The notes under the pieces are model-generated. The model saw only the letters and a list, made by a program, of their open reading frames with translations. It was not told the DNA's origin and did no database searches. The position numbers and the translations under genes were made by a program. A stretch of DNA of 35,064 nucleotides, taken from positions 1 to 35,064 of the forward strand of contig JAJZNF010000127.1 in assembly GCA_021847985.1 (NCBI GenBank), in the 5' to 3' direction. This document shows, in pieces, positions 1 through 7,999 of the stretch. Position 1 is the stretch's first letter. Every line of letters begins with the position of its first letter. This DNA is from Actinomycetes bacterium (GTDB lineage: Bacteria; Actinomycetota; Acidimicrobiia; Acidimicrobiales; Acidimicrobiaceae).

Positions 1-55
1 CGAGCGCGAGAGTGAGGGAGCCGGTCGCGATTTGCATGAGCTGGGCCTCGGTCAT
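1..55 (-). CDS. fliQ: Flagellar export protein FliQ, N-terminal fragment (runs off window edge)
   Basis: Reverse complement starts ATG at 55 and reads MTEAQLMQIATGSLTLAL, typical of the FliQ N-terminus; ATGA overlap with the fliP stop. Confidence 0.75.
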   Translation of the reverse strand, partial: MTEAQLMQIATGSLTLAL

Positions 56-759
56 CGGTAGCTCACAAGCAAGGAGTGGGCCACCAGGGTCCATCCGTCC
101 ACCAGGACGAAGAGCAGGAGCTTGAAGGGCAGCGAGATGATGGTCGGTGGAAGCATCATCATGCCCATGGACATCAGCACGGAAGCCACCACCAGGTCGA
201 TTATCAGGAAGGGAACGAAGATGACGAAGCCGATGATGAAGGCGGAGTGAAGCTCCGAAAGTATGTATGCGGGCACGAGGGCGGTCATCGAAACGTCCTG
301 GGGCATGGCGGGGTGCTCTTTGGTGACCTGGGTGAACATTTCCAGCTCAGGGGTACGGGTCTGTTTCAACATCCAGGTCTTGAGCGGGGTCTCGGCGGCG
401 TCGTAGGCCTGCACCGCGTCGATCTTCCCGCCCATGTAGGGCTGGATCGCGGCGTGGTTGATGGTCGAGATGGTCGGCGCCATCACGAAGAGGGAGATGA
501 AAAGTGCGAGCCCCGCCAGGACCTGGTTGGGCGGAACCGCGGAGAGGCCGAGCGCGTTGCGCGTCAGCGACAGAACCACCACCGCGCGCACGAACCCGGT
601 GAGCATGATGATGAGCGAGGGCGCCACCGCCAGAAGCGAGAGCACCAGGATGATCACCACCGATTCGCTCGGCTTGGTGACACCTTGCAAATTCACCGTC
701 ACACTGGGCAGCGTCGTCGGCGTGGTCAGTGCGGAAAGCAGGGTGGCGGCCCCCGTCAT
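52..759 (-). CDS. fliP: Flagellar type III export protein FliP
   Basis: Translation contains FliP-like segments (LTGFVRAVVVLSLTRNALG, PPNQVLAGLALFISLFVMAP, FIIGFVIFVPFLIIDLVVASVLMSMGMMMLPP). Confidence 0.97.
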   Translation of the reverse strand: MTGAATLLSALTTPTTLPSVTVNLQGVTKPSESVVIILVLSLLAVAPSLIIMLTGFVRAVVVLSLTRNALGLSAVPPNQVLAGLALFISLFVMAPTISTINHAAIQPYMGGKIDAVQAYDAAETPLKTWMLKQTRTPELEMFTQVTKEHPAMPQDVSMTALVPAYILSELHSAFIIGFVIFVPFLIIDLVVASVLMSMGMMMLPPTIISLPFKLLLFVLVDGWTLVAHSLLVSYR

Positions 760-789
760 TCGATTCTTGGCTCCTTGGCTGGATGGCGG

Positions 790-1227
790 TTATCTGCGCG
801 CGCCGAGAAGGCGCTTGAGTTCCGTCCTTAGAGCAAATGGCATGGTGGTTGCCGTGGAGGGATTCCCTTCCCCCCACTTGGTGAGCATCGCCCCGAGAGG
901 GTCGTCGCTGGCGCTGAGGTCGATGTATTCCTCGCCGGCCACCGAGGCTTCGGCACCGTTGGCCGGCTGCTCGCCTTCGGCGATGAGCGAGATGTTCTGC
1001 GGGGTGATCCCGACCAGGATCGCACGCCCTCCCCAGTTGACCGAGGCGATGCTCTGCCCTTTGCCGACGCCGACTCGGGACTCGACCCGGATCGAAGCCG
1101 GCATCGAGCCTCCGGGCGTCCCCTTGGCGTTGAAGCGCCGGGCCAGCCGCGCCAGGAAATACATGAGGGCGATCACCGCGGCCAGCGACACCGCCGAGCG
1201 CAGGACCACGCCAAGGCCGGCCGTCAC
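790..1227 (-). CDS. fliO: Flagellar biosynthetic protein FliO
   Basis: Short protein with one N-terminal TM segment followed by a FliO-like region (VESRVGVGKGQSIASVNWGGRAILVGITPQNISLIAE); between fliN and fliP; ATGA overlap with fliN. Confidence 0.85.
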   Translation of the reverse strand: MTAGLGVVLRSAVSLAAVIALMYFLARLARRFNAKGTPGGSMPASIRVESRVGVGKGQSIASVNWGGRAILVGITPQNISLIAEGEQPANGAEASVAGEEYIDLSASDDPLGAMLTKWGEGNPSTATTMPFALRTELKRLLGARR

Positions 1228-1544
1228 TGCGCGGCACCCGTCTGAGGCTGGGTCACCTCGGTGATGCGCACGCCGAACTCGTCGTCGACCAGCACCACCT
1301 CGCCGCGGGCAAGCAGGGTACCATTGACCAGCACGTCCACCGGCGCATTGGCGGAGCGATCGAGCTCGATCACGTCGCCGGGCACCAAGGAGAGGATCGA
1401 GCCGATGGGCATGCGCGCCCGCCCGAGTTCCACCGAGACCTGCATCTCGACGTCCTTGAGCAGTGCAAGGGGGAGCATGGAGGGCGCGCCCTCCGGGGCC
1501 CCCTTGCCCGCCGTGGCAGCGGATTCGTTCACAGCCTCGTCCAT
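1224..1544 (-). CDS. fliN: Flagellar motor switch protein FliN (short form)
   Basis: 106 aa with LKDVEMQVSVELGRARMPIGSILSLVPGDVIELDRSANAPVDVLVNGTLLARGEVVLVDDEFGVRI, a canonical SpoA/FliN domain. Confidence 0.95.
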   Translation of the reverse strand: MDEAVNESAATAGKGAPEGAPSMLPLALLKDVEMQVSVELGRARMPIGSILSLVPGDVIELDRSANAPVDVLVNGTLLARGEVVLVDDEFGVRITEVTQPQTGAAQ

Positions 1545-1547
1545 CTC

Positions 1548-2462
1548 CTACTCCTTCACGATCATTGCGGCGACGCGCTTGCCGATCCTGGTCGGCTGCG
1601 CCTTGTGGAGGACGACACCTCCGACCCTCAGCTCGATGGGTTCGCTCCTGCTATGGCCCAACGAGAGGACGGCTCCGGGCTCGATGGCCATGACCTCCCC
1701 ATAGGAGAGGGTCGTGCTCTTGAAGCGCGCCTCGATCGAGACGGGTACGTCCAGCATCCGCGCGCGCATCGATTCGCGAAAGTTGCGCGAGTCGGTCACG
1801 CCCACCCCCTCGCTGCGCACGTTGAAACTCTCCAGGAGCGGAATCAGCATGGTGAAAGGGAAGGCGAAGCTGAGCTGGAAGTTCTCGGCAATGTCGCCTA
1901 TTGCGATGTCGAATGTCGCGTAGAGGTACATTTCGTTGCCGGGGAGCCGCTGCACTATTTGGCGAGACTGCTCGGCACCTTGCCAGTCGGCGTGTAACTC
2001 CGTCGCATGCGAAAAGGCCACGGCCATCCTGGCAAGCAGTTCGTTGGTGAGCTCCTTCAAGAGCACGGCCTCGATCTCGGTGAGGCTTGAACGGCGAGGG
2101 ATTCGATGACCGTTGCCTCCCAGCTTCAACTCGACCATCAGAAGGGCCATGGGCACGGGCATGATCATGATTCCGCGGGAGGGCAGAGGCGGGAGCGAGA
2201 AGACCACCGGGCTGTAGCTCTCGGGATGGGACAGCGACTCCCAGGGATTCTGAACGATCTCGCGCAGCTCGACCTTGCAGTTCTGCCTGAGGCTCCCGGT
2301 AAGGGTGCTTGCGGCCGGCTTGCAGTAGCTCTCGAGCAGGAGCTCGACGGAGCGCAAGTAAGCGCGCTCGAGGGTTTTTTGGCGCCTGAAGTCGAATTTC
2401 TCGGAGCTGGCGGCGGCGGGCGGGGTATTCACGCGGAGAGTATCGACCGGCCGGGCCCCCAC
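1548..2462 (-). CDS. fliM: Flagellar motor switch protein FliM (lacks canonical N-terminal EIDALL motif)
   Basis: FDFRR...LELL-like start of the FliM middle domain, LGGNG motif, SLTEIEAVLL, and C-terminal SpoA domain (LGHSRSEPIELRVGGVVLHKAQPTRIGKRVAAMI); GTG start. Confidence 0.9.
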   Translation of the reverse strand: MGARPVDTLRVNTPPAAASSEKFDFRRQKTLERAYLRSVELLLESYCKPAASTLTGSLRQNCKVELREIVQNPWESLSHPESYSPVVFSLPPLPSRGIMIMPVPMALLMVELKLGGNGHRIPRRSSLTEIEAVLLKELTNELLARMAVAFSHATELHADWQGAEQSRQIVQRLPGNEMYLYATFDIAIGDIAENFQLSFAFPFTMLIPLLESFNVRSEGVGVTDSRNFRESMRARMLDVPVSIEARFKSTTLSYGEVMAIEPGAVLSLGHSRSEPIELRVGGVVLHKAQPTRIGKRVAAMIVKE

Positions 2463-2679
2463 TTTAGAGAAGTCGGGTCCGTTGTTGAAAGCCGGGCTAC
2501 CCTGTGCGCCTCATGGACCAGGAATTGGCGGCATGAGGCGCCAGGATGAGTGGCCGCAGCGGCCGGCGGCCGGGCCCTGCATTCGGCAGGCGCGGAGCCG
2601 GTTTCGGACCTGGCCCGGCGGTGCTGTTGCCGAGAGAAACGATACCAGAATTCTTGATAACCAAAATATCAAAAACTCC

Positions 2680-2706
2680 TAAAGGTATTCTTTCGCTATT
2701 CGATAC
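2680..2706 (+). promoter_or_regulatory. Candidate sigma28 (FliA/SigD-type) promoter of the downstream MCP
   Basis: TAAAGGTA-N11-TTCGATAC versus sigma28 consensus TAAAGTTT-N11-GCCGATAA; predicted start site about 2712-2714, at the ATG. Confidence 0.6.
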
Positions 2707-2713
2707 CTGCATC

Positions 2714-3904
2714 ATGAAAAACCCGACCAAGCGGAGCCGTGGTATCCCCACTGCCGTGCTGCAACAGGCACTCGACAACGTCGACAACGTAGTGATGCTG
2801 GCCGACACCACGCCCGAAAACCGCATCTTCTATATGAACGAGGCGGCCCGCCGCATGCTGGAGCAGCACCACGACGAATTCAACAGCCGCCTGCGGGGCG
2901 GTGACGTCGGCCGGGCGCTTGGCAACAGCATCCATCAGTTCCATTCCGATTCCCAGCGCGTTCGGCGCATTCTGCAAGGCTTTTCCTCCGGCGGCCGCTC
3001 CGTGCACGAGGCGGACATCCCCATCGGCCACGTGACGCTGCGTACCAAGACGTATCCGATCTGGAGCGACGGCCCGGGCAGCCAGGTGGCTTGTTACATG
3101 GCCTGCTGGGAGGACGTGACCGCCGATCGGAAGCTCAGCGACGCGCGCGACCGCGCCGAGCAGCAGGCACGCGCGATAGAGGACCAGGTGAACATGGTGG
3201 CGACCGCGGTGGAGGAGATGAGCGCCTCGATCGCCGAAGTCGCCCGCTCGACGTCGGAGTCGTCCCGCATGACCGGGGCGGTGAGCGAGAACGCGGACAT
3301 TGCCGCCTCCACTGTGAAGGCCGCTGCGCAGGCGATGCGGGAGGTGGCCGAGATGATCCGGTCCAATGCGGTCATGATCGTGGAGTTGGGCGCACAGACC
3401 GAGGCGATCGGGACGATTGTCGACTCGATCACCTCGATTGCGGATCAGACCAATCTTCTTGCCCTTAACGCCGCCATCGAGGCGGCCCGAGCCGGCACCG
3501 CCGGCCGCGGCTTCGCCGTGGTCGCCGACGAGGTTCGGGCGCTGGCGGCGCGCGCCCGGGAGTCGGCGGAGGACATCACCACCAAGGTGACCAGGATTCG
3601 CGGCCAGGCCCAGACGGTGGTGACCGCGATCGAGTCCTCCCGTGAGCGGATGGAGGAGGGCGAGCAGCGCTCCGAGGATGCCTATGGTGCGATCTCGCTG
3701 ATCGTCAAGGACATCTTCGTGGTCCGCGATGCCATAGCCCAGATCGCCAGCGCGGCGGAGGAGCAGGGAGCCGTTGCGGGCCAGATCTCCTCCGACCTAG
3801 TGGCAATCGTCTCCTCGGCGTCCGCTGAAGAGGCGCCGGTGCCTCACGGCGGCGCCGGGCAACGCCCGCGCTTCGGGGATCTCCGCGCGGGTTCGCTCCG
3901 TTAG
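2714..3904 (+). CDS. Soluble PAS-domain methyl-accepting chemotaxis protein
   Basis: PAS-like N-terminus ([24 protein letters not shown]...[12 protein letters not shown]) and MCP signalling hairpin ([40 protein letters not shown]); no TM segments seen. The 2546 start in the ORF track is not favoured. Confidence 0.92.
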   Translation: MKNPTKRSRGIPTAVLQQALDNVDNVVMLADTTPENRIFYMNEAARRMLEQHHDEFNSRLRGGDVGRALGNSIHQFHSDSQRVRRILQGFSSGGRSVHEADIPIGHVTLRTKTYPIWSDGPGSQVACYMACWEDVTADRKLSDARDRAEQQARAIEDQVNMVATAVEEMSASIAEVARSTSESSRMTGAVSENADIAASTVKAAAQAMREVAEMIRSNAVMIVELGAQTEAIGTIVDSITSIADQTNLLALNAAIEAARAGTAGRGFAVVADEVRALAARARESAEDITTKVTRIRGQAQTVVTAIESSRERMEEGEQRSEDAYGAISLIVKDIFVVRDAIAQIASAAEEQGAVAGQISSDLVAIVSSASAEEAPVPHGGAGQRPRFGDLRAGSLR

Positions 3905-3940
3905 GCCCGCCGTCGTTCCCGCTCCTCCTTCTCCCTCTCC

Positions 3941-3979
3941 CGCGACCGACCCCTCCGTAGTGCGGAGGGGTCGGTCGCG
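3941..3979 (+). terminator. Strong hairpin downstream of the MCP, probable transcription terminator without U-tract
   Basis: Perfect 17-bp inverted repeat CGCGACCGACCCCTCCG-TAGTG-CGGAGGGGTCGGTCGCG, 37 nt after the stop codon. Confidence 0.65.
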
Positions 3980-4133
3980 TTAATCGGCCCCCCAAAGCGT
4001 GGCGCGTGCCGCCCCCGGGGCAAGCGCGCGATGACGGTGTGGCGAACGTGACCCAAGCGCCCGACGGCGCGGATGTAGGCTGGTCCGATGTGGGCGGCCC
4101 TTGTCGCCGTCGGCCCTGTATCAAGGAGGACTG

Positions 4134-4379
4134 GTGCTCGTACTGACGAGGCGGGTGGGGCAATCCATCGTGATCGGCGACGATATCGTCGTCACCGTCC
4201 TCGAAGTTCGCGGAGAGCAGGTACGCATCGGCGTCGAGGCGCCTCGCACGGTCGAGGTCATGAGGTCGGAGATTTACAGGGCCGTCGAGGAGGCCAACCA
4301 TGCCGCGGCCCAGTCGGCGGCCGGGGTGCCTTTGGTTCCTCCGGCGGTGGACGAGGGTCCTCAGCTCGCCGAAGGCTGA
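4134..4379 (+). CDS. csrA: Carbon storage/translational regulator CsrA
   Basis: GTG start preceded by AAGGAGGA; MLVLTRRVGQSIVIGDDIVVTVLEVRGEQVRIGVEAPRTVEVMRSEIY is canonical CsrA. Confidence 0.97.
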   Translation: MLVLTRRVGQSIVIGDDIVVTVLEVRGEQVRIGVEAPRTVEVMRSEIYRAVEEANHAAAQSAAGVPLVPPAVDEGPQLAEG

Positions 4380-4864
4380 CCTGTGGCGCGCGCTGAATCG
4401 TAGACAGGCACCTTGATCCGGACGGCGAGTTGGCTTGCGTCCGCATCCGGCTGCACAACCTGGCAGCCGCGTCCGTTGGCGAGGTTGACAACGATCGGAG
4501 CCGCGAGATTCGCGGTCGGGAGGCTCCGCTCCCCGTGCAGGGTGATGAGGACCAGTACCAGGACGCTCTCGGTGGACTCCAGCCCGATCAGTGCCTGGCT
4601 GACATCGTCGATCTCGACGTCGAAGGCGGGCGTGATCGCTGCGGGCTGGGCGACCACGAAGACGGGGTGCTCCCGGCCGGCTGCTTTGAGCGCGAGGTAG
4701 GGGCCGAACTCGGGGCCGAGCGGCAGAAGCTGGAAGGCCTGAACGTCGGTGAAGCCGGGGACGCCGGCGGGGAAGTCGAAGACGAGCCCGGCCGGGCTCA
4801 TGGTCGCCTCCTCGGTCGGCTCGACCGTGGCCGTCGCGTGCATTGACTCTGTGTTCCGGGGCAT
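4361..4864 (-). CDS. fliW: Flagellar assembly factor FliW (CsrA antagonist)
   Basis: FDFPAGVPGFTDVQAFQLLPLG...FVVAQPAAITPAFDVEI...VLITLHG...TANLAAPIVVNLANGRGCQVV matches the FliW pattern; adjacent to csrA. Confidence 0.93.
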   Translation of the reverse strand: MPRNTESMHATATVEPTEEATMSPAGLVFDFPAGVPGFTDVQAFQLLPLGPEFGPYLALKAAGREHPVFVVAQPAAITPAFDVEIDDVSQALIGLESTESVLVLVLITLHGERSLPTANLAAPIVVNLANGRGCQVVQPDADASQLAVRIKVPVYDSARATGQPSAS

Positions 4865-4889
4865 TGCGATCCTTCCTATGGCGGTGTTG

Positions 4890-5774
4890 TCAGATGTACT
4901 TGGCGAGCGTGGGCTGCACCGCGGAAGCGGCGACTTGCATGGCGACCTGGTAGTTGTTCATCGCCTGGGCATATTCGCCTGCGACCTGGGCGACGTTGAC
5001 GTTCTGGATGCCACCGTATTGGGCCTGAAGGTCCTGAAGCGTCTGGGTCGATTGGTTCTGCATGTATTGCAGCTGCTGGACCATCTCGCCCTGGGTGGCG
5101 GCGGAGGAGAGGACGCCTTGCATGGAGCTGTCGAAAGCGGCCAGGTCGCCGTTGTACACCTTGGAGTAGTTTCCCGCCTTGAGGTCGGAGATGGCCGTCT
5201 GCAGGGTCGCAAAGACATTGTTGGACGCGCCGGACTGTCCAAATGGCGCAGTGACCGCCACCGGGGACTGGAAGGCGGGCGCCACGGTGCGGGTGATCGA
5301 CGATTGCGAGCCCAGGTAGTTTCCCGCCGAGTCATAGGCTGACGCGGAACCGGAAGTGCCGGCGAATATCGCCTGCCCCATGTAGGTGGTATTGGCCAGC
5401 CCGAGAAGGCTCTGGTAGGCCGATTGCAGCGACTGGATCAGCCCGGCTGCCGAGGTGGGCGTGATCCCGGCGCCGCCGGCCGCCACGAACACCGTCCGGG
5501 CCTGTTGCAACGCCGAGACTGCGGAGTTGAGGGTGGAGTCCGCCATTTTGGCCACGATCAGGCCGTCGTTCGCGTTCGACAGGTACTGGTTGAACCGGCC
5601 GATCTGGGATGAGATCCCCAGCGACTGCACGACCGCCGCCGGATCCTGGGACGGCTGGCTGTAGTTGACCCCTGAGGAGAGCTGCTGTTCCAGTGCCGCG
5701 AGGCCGGACTGCTGAGTGTCCAGGCTTGCCGTCAGCATGGAGGAGATCGAGGACTGGGTGACCGCCATTCCCAT
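4890..5774 (-). CDS. flgL: Flagellar hook-associated protein 3, FlgL
   Basis: N-terminal flagellin-like helix (SSISSMLTASLDTQQSGLAALEQQLSSGVNYSQPSQDPAAVVQSLGISSQI); downstream of flgK. Start may be 5768. Confidence 0.92.
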   Translation of the reverse strand: MGMAVTQSSISSMLTASLDTQQSGLAALEQQLSSGVNYSQPSQDPAAVVQSLGISSQIGRFNQYLSNANDGLIVAKMADSTLNSAVSALQQARTVFVAAGGAGITPTSAAGLIQSLQSAYQSLLGLANTTYMGQAIFAGTSGSASAYDSAGNYLGSQSSITRTVAPAFQSPVAVTAPFGQSGASNNVFATLQTAISDLKAGNYSKVYNGDLAAFDSSMQGVLSSAATQGEMVQQLQYMQNQSTQTLQDLQAQYGGIQNVNVAQVAGEYAQAMNNYQVAMQVAASAVQPTLAKYI

Positions 5775-5776
5775 TG

Positions 5777-7153
5777 CTACACCGCCTGCATGAGTGATTG
5801 GATGCTTGCCGAGATGGTGGAGATGACCTTGGCGGCGGCCTGATATCCCTGCTGGTAGTTGAGCATCTTCACCAGCTGGTCGTTGGTGGAGACACCCGAG
5901 ACGGATTGGAAGTTCTGATAAGCCGACTGATAGGTCGTTGCGCTTGAACTGGCGAGGTTCTGCGCCGACTGGACATCGAGGCCCATGGTGCCGATCCAGG
6001 ACGAGTACATGGAGTCGACACCGTTGGAGAGTGTTCCCATCTCCGCCAGGATCTGGGCGTTGCTGCCGTCGTTGGGGCCGGTGGGCGGGTTACCCGCTGC
6101 CGCAATTTCGTAGGGGTTGGCGGCGACCGAAGAGCTGACGCCGAGGTTGGCGGCGATGGAGGTGCCGTTGCCGCCGAAAACGAAAAGGGGCACCCCGGGC
6201 GTAGCGCTGGTCGATCCCTGGTTGTAGTAGTTGCCTGCGGTCAGCTGCGAATTCACCTGCTGGGCGAGCTGTGCCGCCTGCTGATCGAGAGCGGAGGAGT
6301 AGGCGGGAAGGTAGTCGTTGGTGACCTGCAGCAGACCTCCGACGCTGCCCGATGCAACCGGGACCGGGCTTCCCGAACCCGCAACGACAACTTGCACGCC
6401 GGCAGCGGAGGGAATGGGCGGAGCGGTGGGGGCGCTGAGGGCGAGCTTGCCGGCGAGGGTCCCCTGCACCAGCATGGTTCCACCGGCCAACAGGTTGATG
6501 CTCCCATCGGTCTGTGACTGGACCGTCACACCCAGCTCTCCGGCCAGACTCTGCACCAGCTGGTTCCTCGCGCTTACGACGCTTGCGGACGGATTCGGTC
6601 CGGATGCGAGTATCTCCTGATTTAGCTTTGCCACCTGCTGGAGCTGGCTGTTGACGGTGGTGAGCGAGCCCTGAATCTGCGAGACGGTGGAGTTGTAGAT
6701 CTGCCCGTAGCTCGCGGCCCGCTGATTGAACGTGGCAGCCAAAGTCTGGGCCTGGGCGATCAGCTGCTGGCGAGGCGCCAGCTGGGAGGGGTTGTTGGCC
6801 ACCTGGTCGAAGGCGTTCCAAAAGGAGGAGAGCTGTTCGGAGATGCCCATGCTGGAGGGCTCGTTCACCGTCGACTGGATTTGTCCGAGTGACTGCGACA
6901 GGCTCTGCGCGTAGTCCTGCGCACCGATCGCAGAGGTAAGGGCGTTGTTGGCGATCTCCGAGCTGACGGCCGAGACGGAGGCCACCTGCACTCCGTCACC
7001 GGTTTGGGAGGCCTGGTCGACGAGCGGGCTCAGGTTCACCTGCTCGGCAAGGTAGCCGGGTGTCGAGGCGTTGGCGATGTTCTGGCTCACCACGTCGAGG
7101 CCGGTCTGGGCGGCGTTCAATCCCGAGAGTGCTATTGAATACGAGCCGCTCAT
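5777..7153 (-). CDS. flgK: Flagellar hook-associated protein 1, FlgK
   Basis: SGSYSIALSGLNAAQTGLDVVSQNIANASTPGYLAEQVNL start and C-terminal VSTNDQLVKMLNYQQGYQAAAKVISTISASIQSLMQAV. Confidence 0.96.
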   Translation of the reverse strand: MSGSYSIALSGLNAAQTGLDVVSQNIANASTPGYLAEQVNLSPLVDQASQTGDGVQVASVSAVSSEIANNALTSAIGAQDYAQSLSQSLGQIQSTVNEPSSMGISEQLSSFWNAFDQVANNPSQLAPRQQLIAQAQTLAATFNQRAASYGQIYNSTVSQIQGSLTTVNSQLQQVAKLNQEILASGPNPSASVVSARNQLVQSLAGELGVTVQSQTDGSINLLAGGTMLVQGTLAGKLALSAPTAPPIPSAAGVQVVVAGSGSPVPVASGSVGGLLQVTNDYLPAYSSALDQQAAQLAQQVNSQLTAGNYYNQGSTSATPGVPLFVFGGNGTSIAANLGVSSSVAANPYEIAAAGNPPTGPNDGSNAQILAEMGTLSNGVDSMYSSWIGTMGLDVQSAQNLASSSATTYQSAYQNFQSVSGVSTNDQLVKMLNYQQGYQAAAKVISTISASIQSLMQAV

Positions 7154-7728
7154 ACCGCCTCGTTCATGAGGGGGGAGAGGCCGCCGGTCAGCCTTCCCTT
7201 GCTTCCGTAGGTGCCCACAGGCTGCACGCCGAGCAGGGACATGGACTCGCGCAGCCGTTCGATGCGCTCGGTGCAGATGCGCCCAAGGTTGTCGCGAAGC
7301 CTGGAGACCGACTCCAGCGTGTCGGATAGCTCCTGTGTCGCGATCAGGACCGCCGGGCCCGCTTCGCCCAGCATTTTCGCCAGCTCGCCAAGGTGCGCGG
7401 ATCCCGGCGCGCCGATTTGGCCGGCGAGCGCACGTGCCTCCTGGGCCAGGAGTTCTTCGTCTTTGCCAAGCATCGCCGCCGAGCTCAAGACCTCACCTGC
7501 GGCTCTTGGCATCATGGCCACGGAGCCGGCCTCGGCCAAGGCCAGTAGCACCGAGAGGCGATACTCGAGATCCCTGGCAGCGGCGTTCACATCGCTGAGG
7601 ACTTTGTGCAGCTCTTCGCATAGCATCCCTCTCGAATCGGCCGGAGGCAAAAAAACTTTAGGGGGCGCTTGGCCACCGGATCGGACCCGGTTCTCATCTC
7701 CCGGGTAGGGGTACGGCCGGCTCTTCAC
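7150..7728 (-). CDS. flgN: FlgN-like flagellar chaperone
   Basis: Helical protein with ATGA overlap onto flgK; contains LRDNLGRICTERIERLRESMSLLG. GTG start at 7728 with upstream GGAGGTGG; an alternative start is 7626. Confidence 0.65.
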   Translation of the reverse strand: MKSRPYPYPGDENRVRSGGQAPPKVFLPPADSRGMLCEELHKVLSDVNAAARDLEYRLSVLLALAEAGSVAMMPRAAGEVLSSAAMLGKDEELLAQEARALAGQIGAPGSAHLGELAKMLGEAGPAVLIATQELSDTLESVSRLRDNLGRICTERIERLRESMSLLGVQPVGTYGSKGRLTGGLSPLMNEAV

Positions 7729-7783
7729 TTCGTCACCACCTCCATCGCGCGCATACCATTGGGTGCCAATTCAAGAAAACCGA

Positions 7784-7999
7784 TCATGCTTTGTCCATGC
7801 GCCGCCGCCGCAGCCTCCGCTCTTCGATGCGGACCCACTCCACCAGGCGAGAGAGCAGCTGCATGGCCAGGAGTGAAAAGACAAGGGCGACGATCGCCCG
7901 CAGGAACAGATCGCTCAGGGTGAGGTACCCGCGGCTGTAATCCAGGAACGAGGGGACGGTGCAGATCGCGCCGAGCAGCAGTGTCGTCTTGGGCCTCAT
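7784..7999 (-). CDS. Small (71 aa) membrane protein of unknown function, coupled to the FlhF-like gene
   Basis: ATGA overlap with the upstream gene; hydrophobic LFLRAIVALVFSLLAMQLL then basic tail RIEERRLRRRRMDKA. Confidence 0.7.
   Translation of the reverse strand: MRPKTTLLLGAICTVPSFLDYSRGYLTLSDLFLRAIVALVFSLLAMQLLSRLVEWVRIEERRLRRRRMDKA

Noticed and set aside
76-831. + strand ORF of 251 aa over fliP
   Set aside because: Antisense shadow ORF rich in His/Gly/Arg; fliP is clearly the real gene.
2546-2713. N-terminal extension of the PAS-MCP in the ORF track
   Set aside because: Extension is low-complexity Gly/Pro/Arg, then AT-rich promoter-like DNA; sigma28-like promoter and homology start at 2714.
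4084-4091. TCCGATGT upstream of csrA as a sigma28 -10
   Set aside because: No TAAAG-like -35 at 11-12 nt spacing (sequence is CGGCGCGG).
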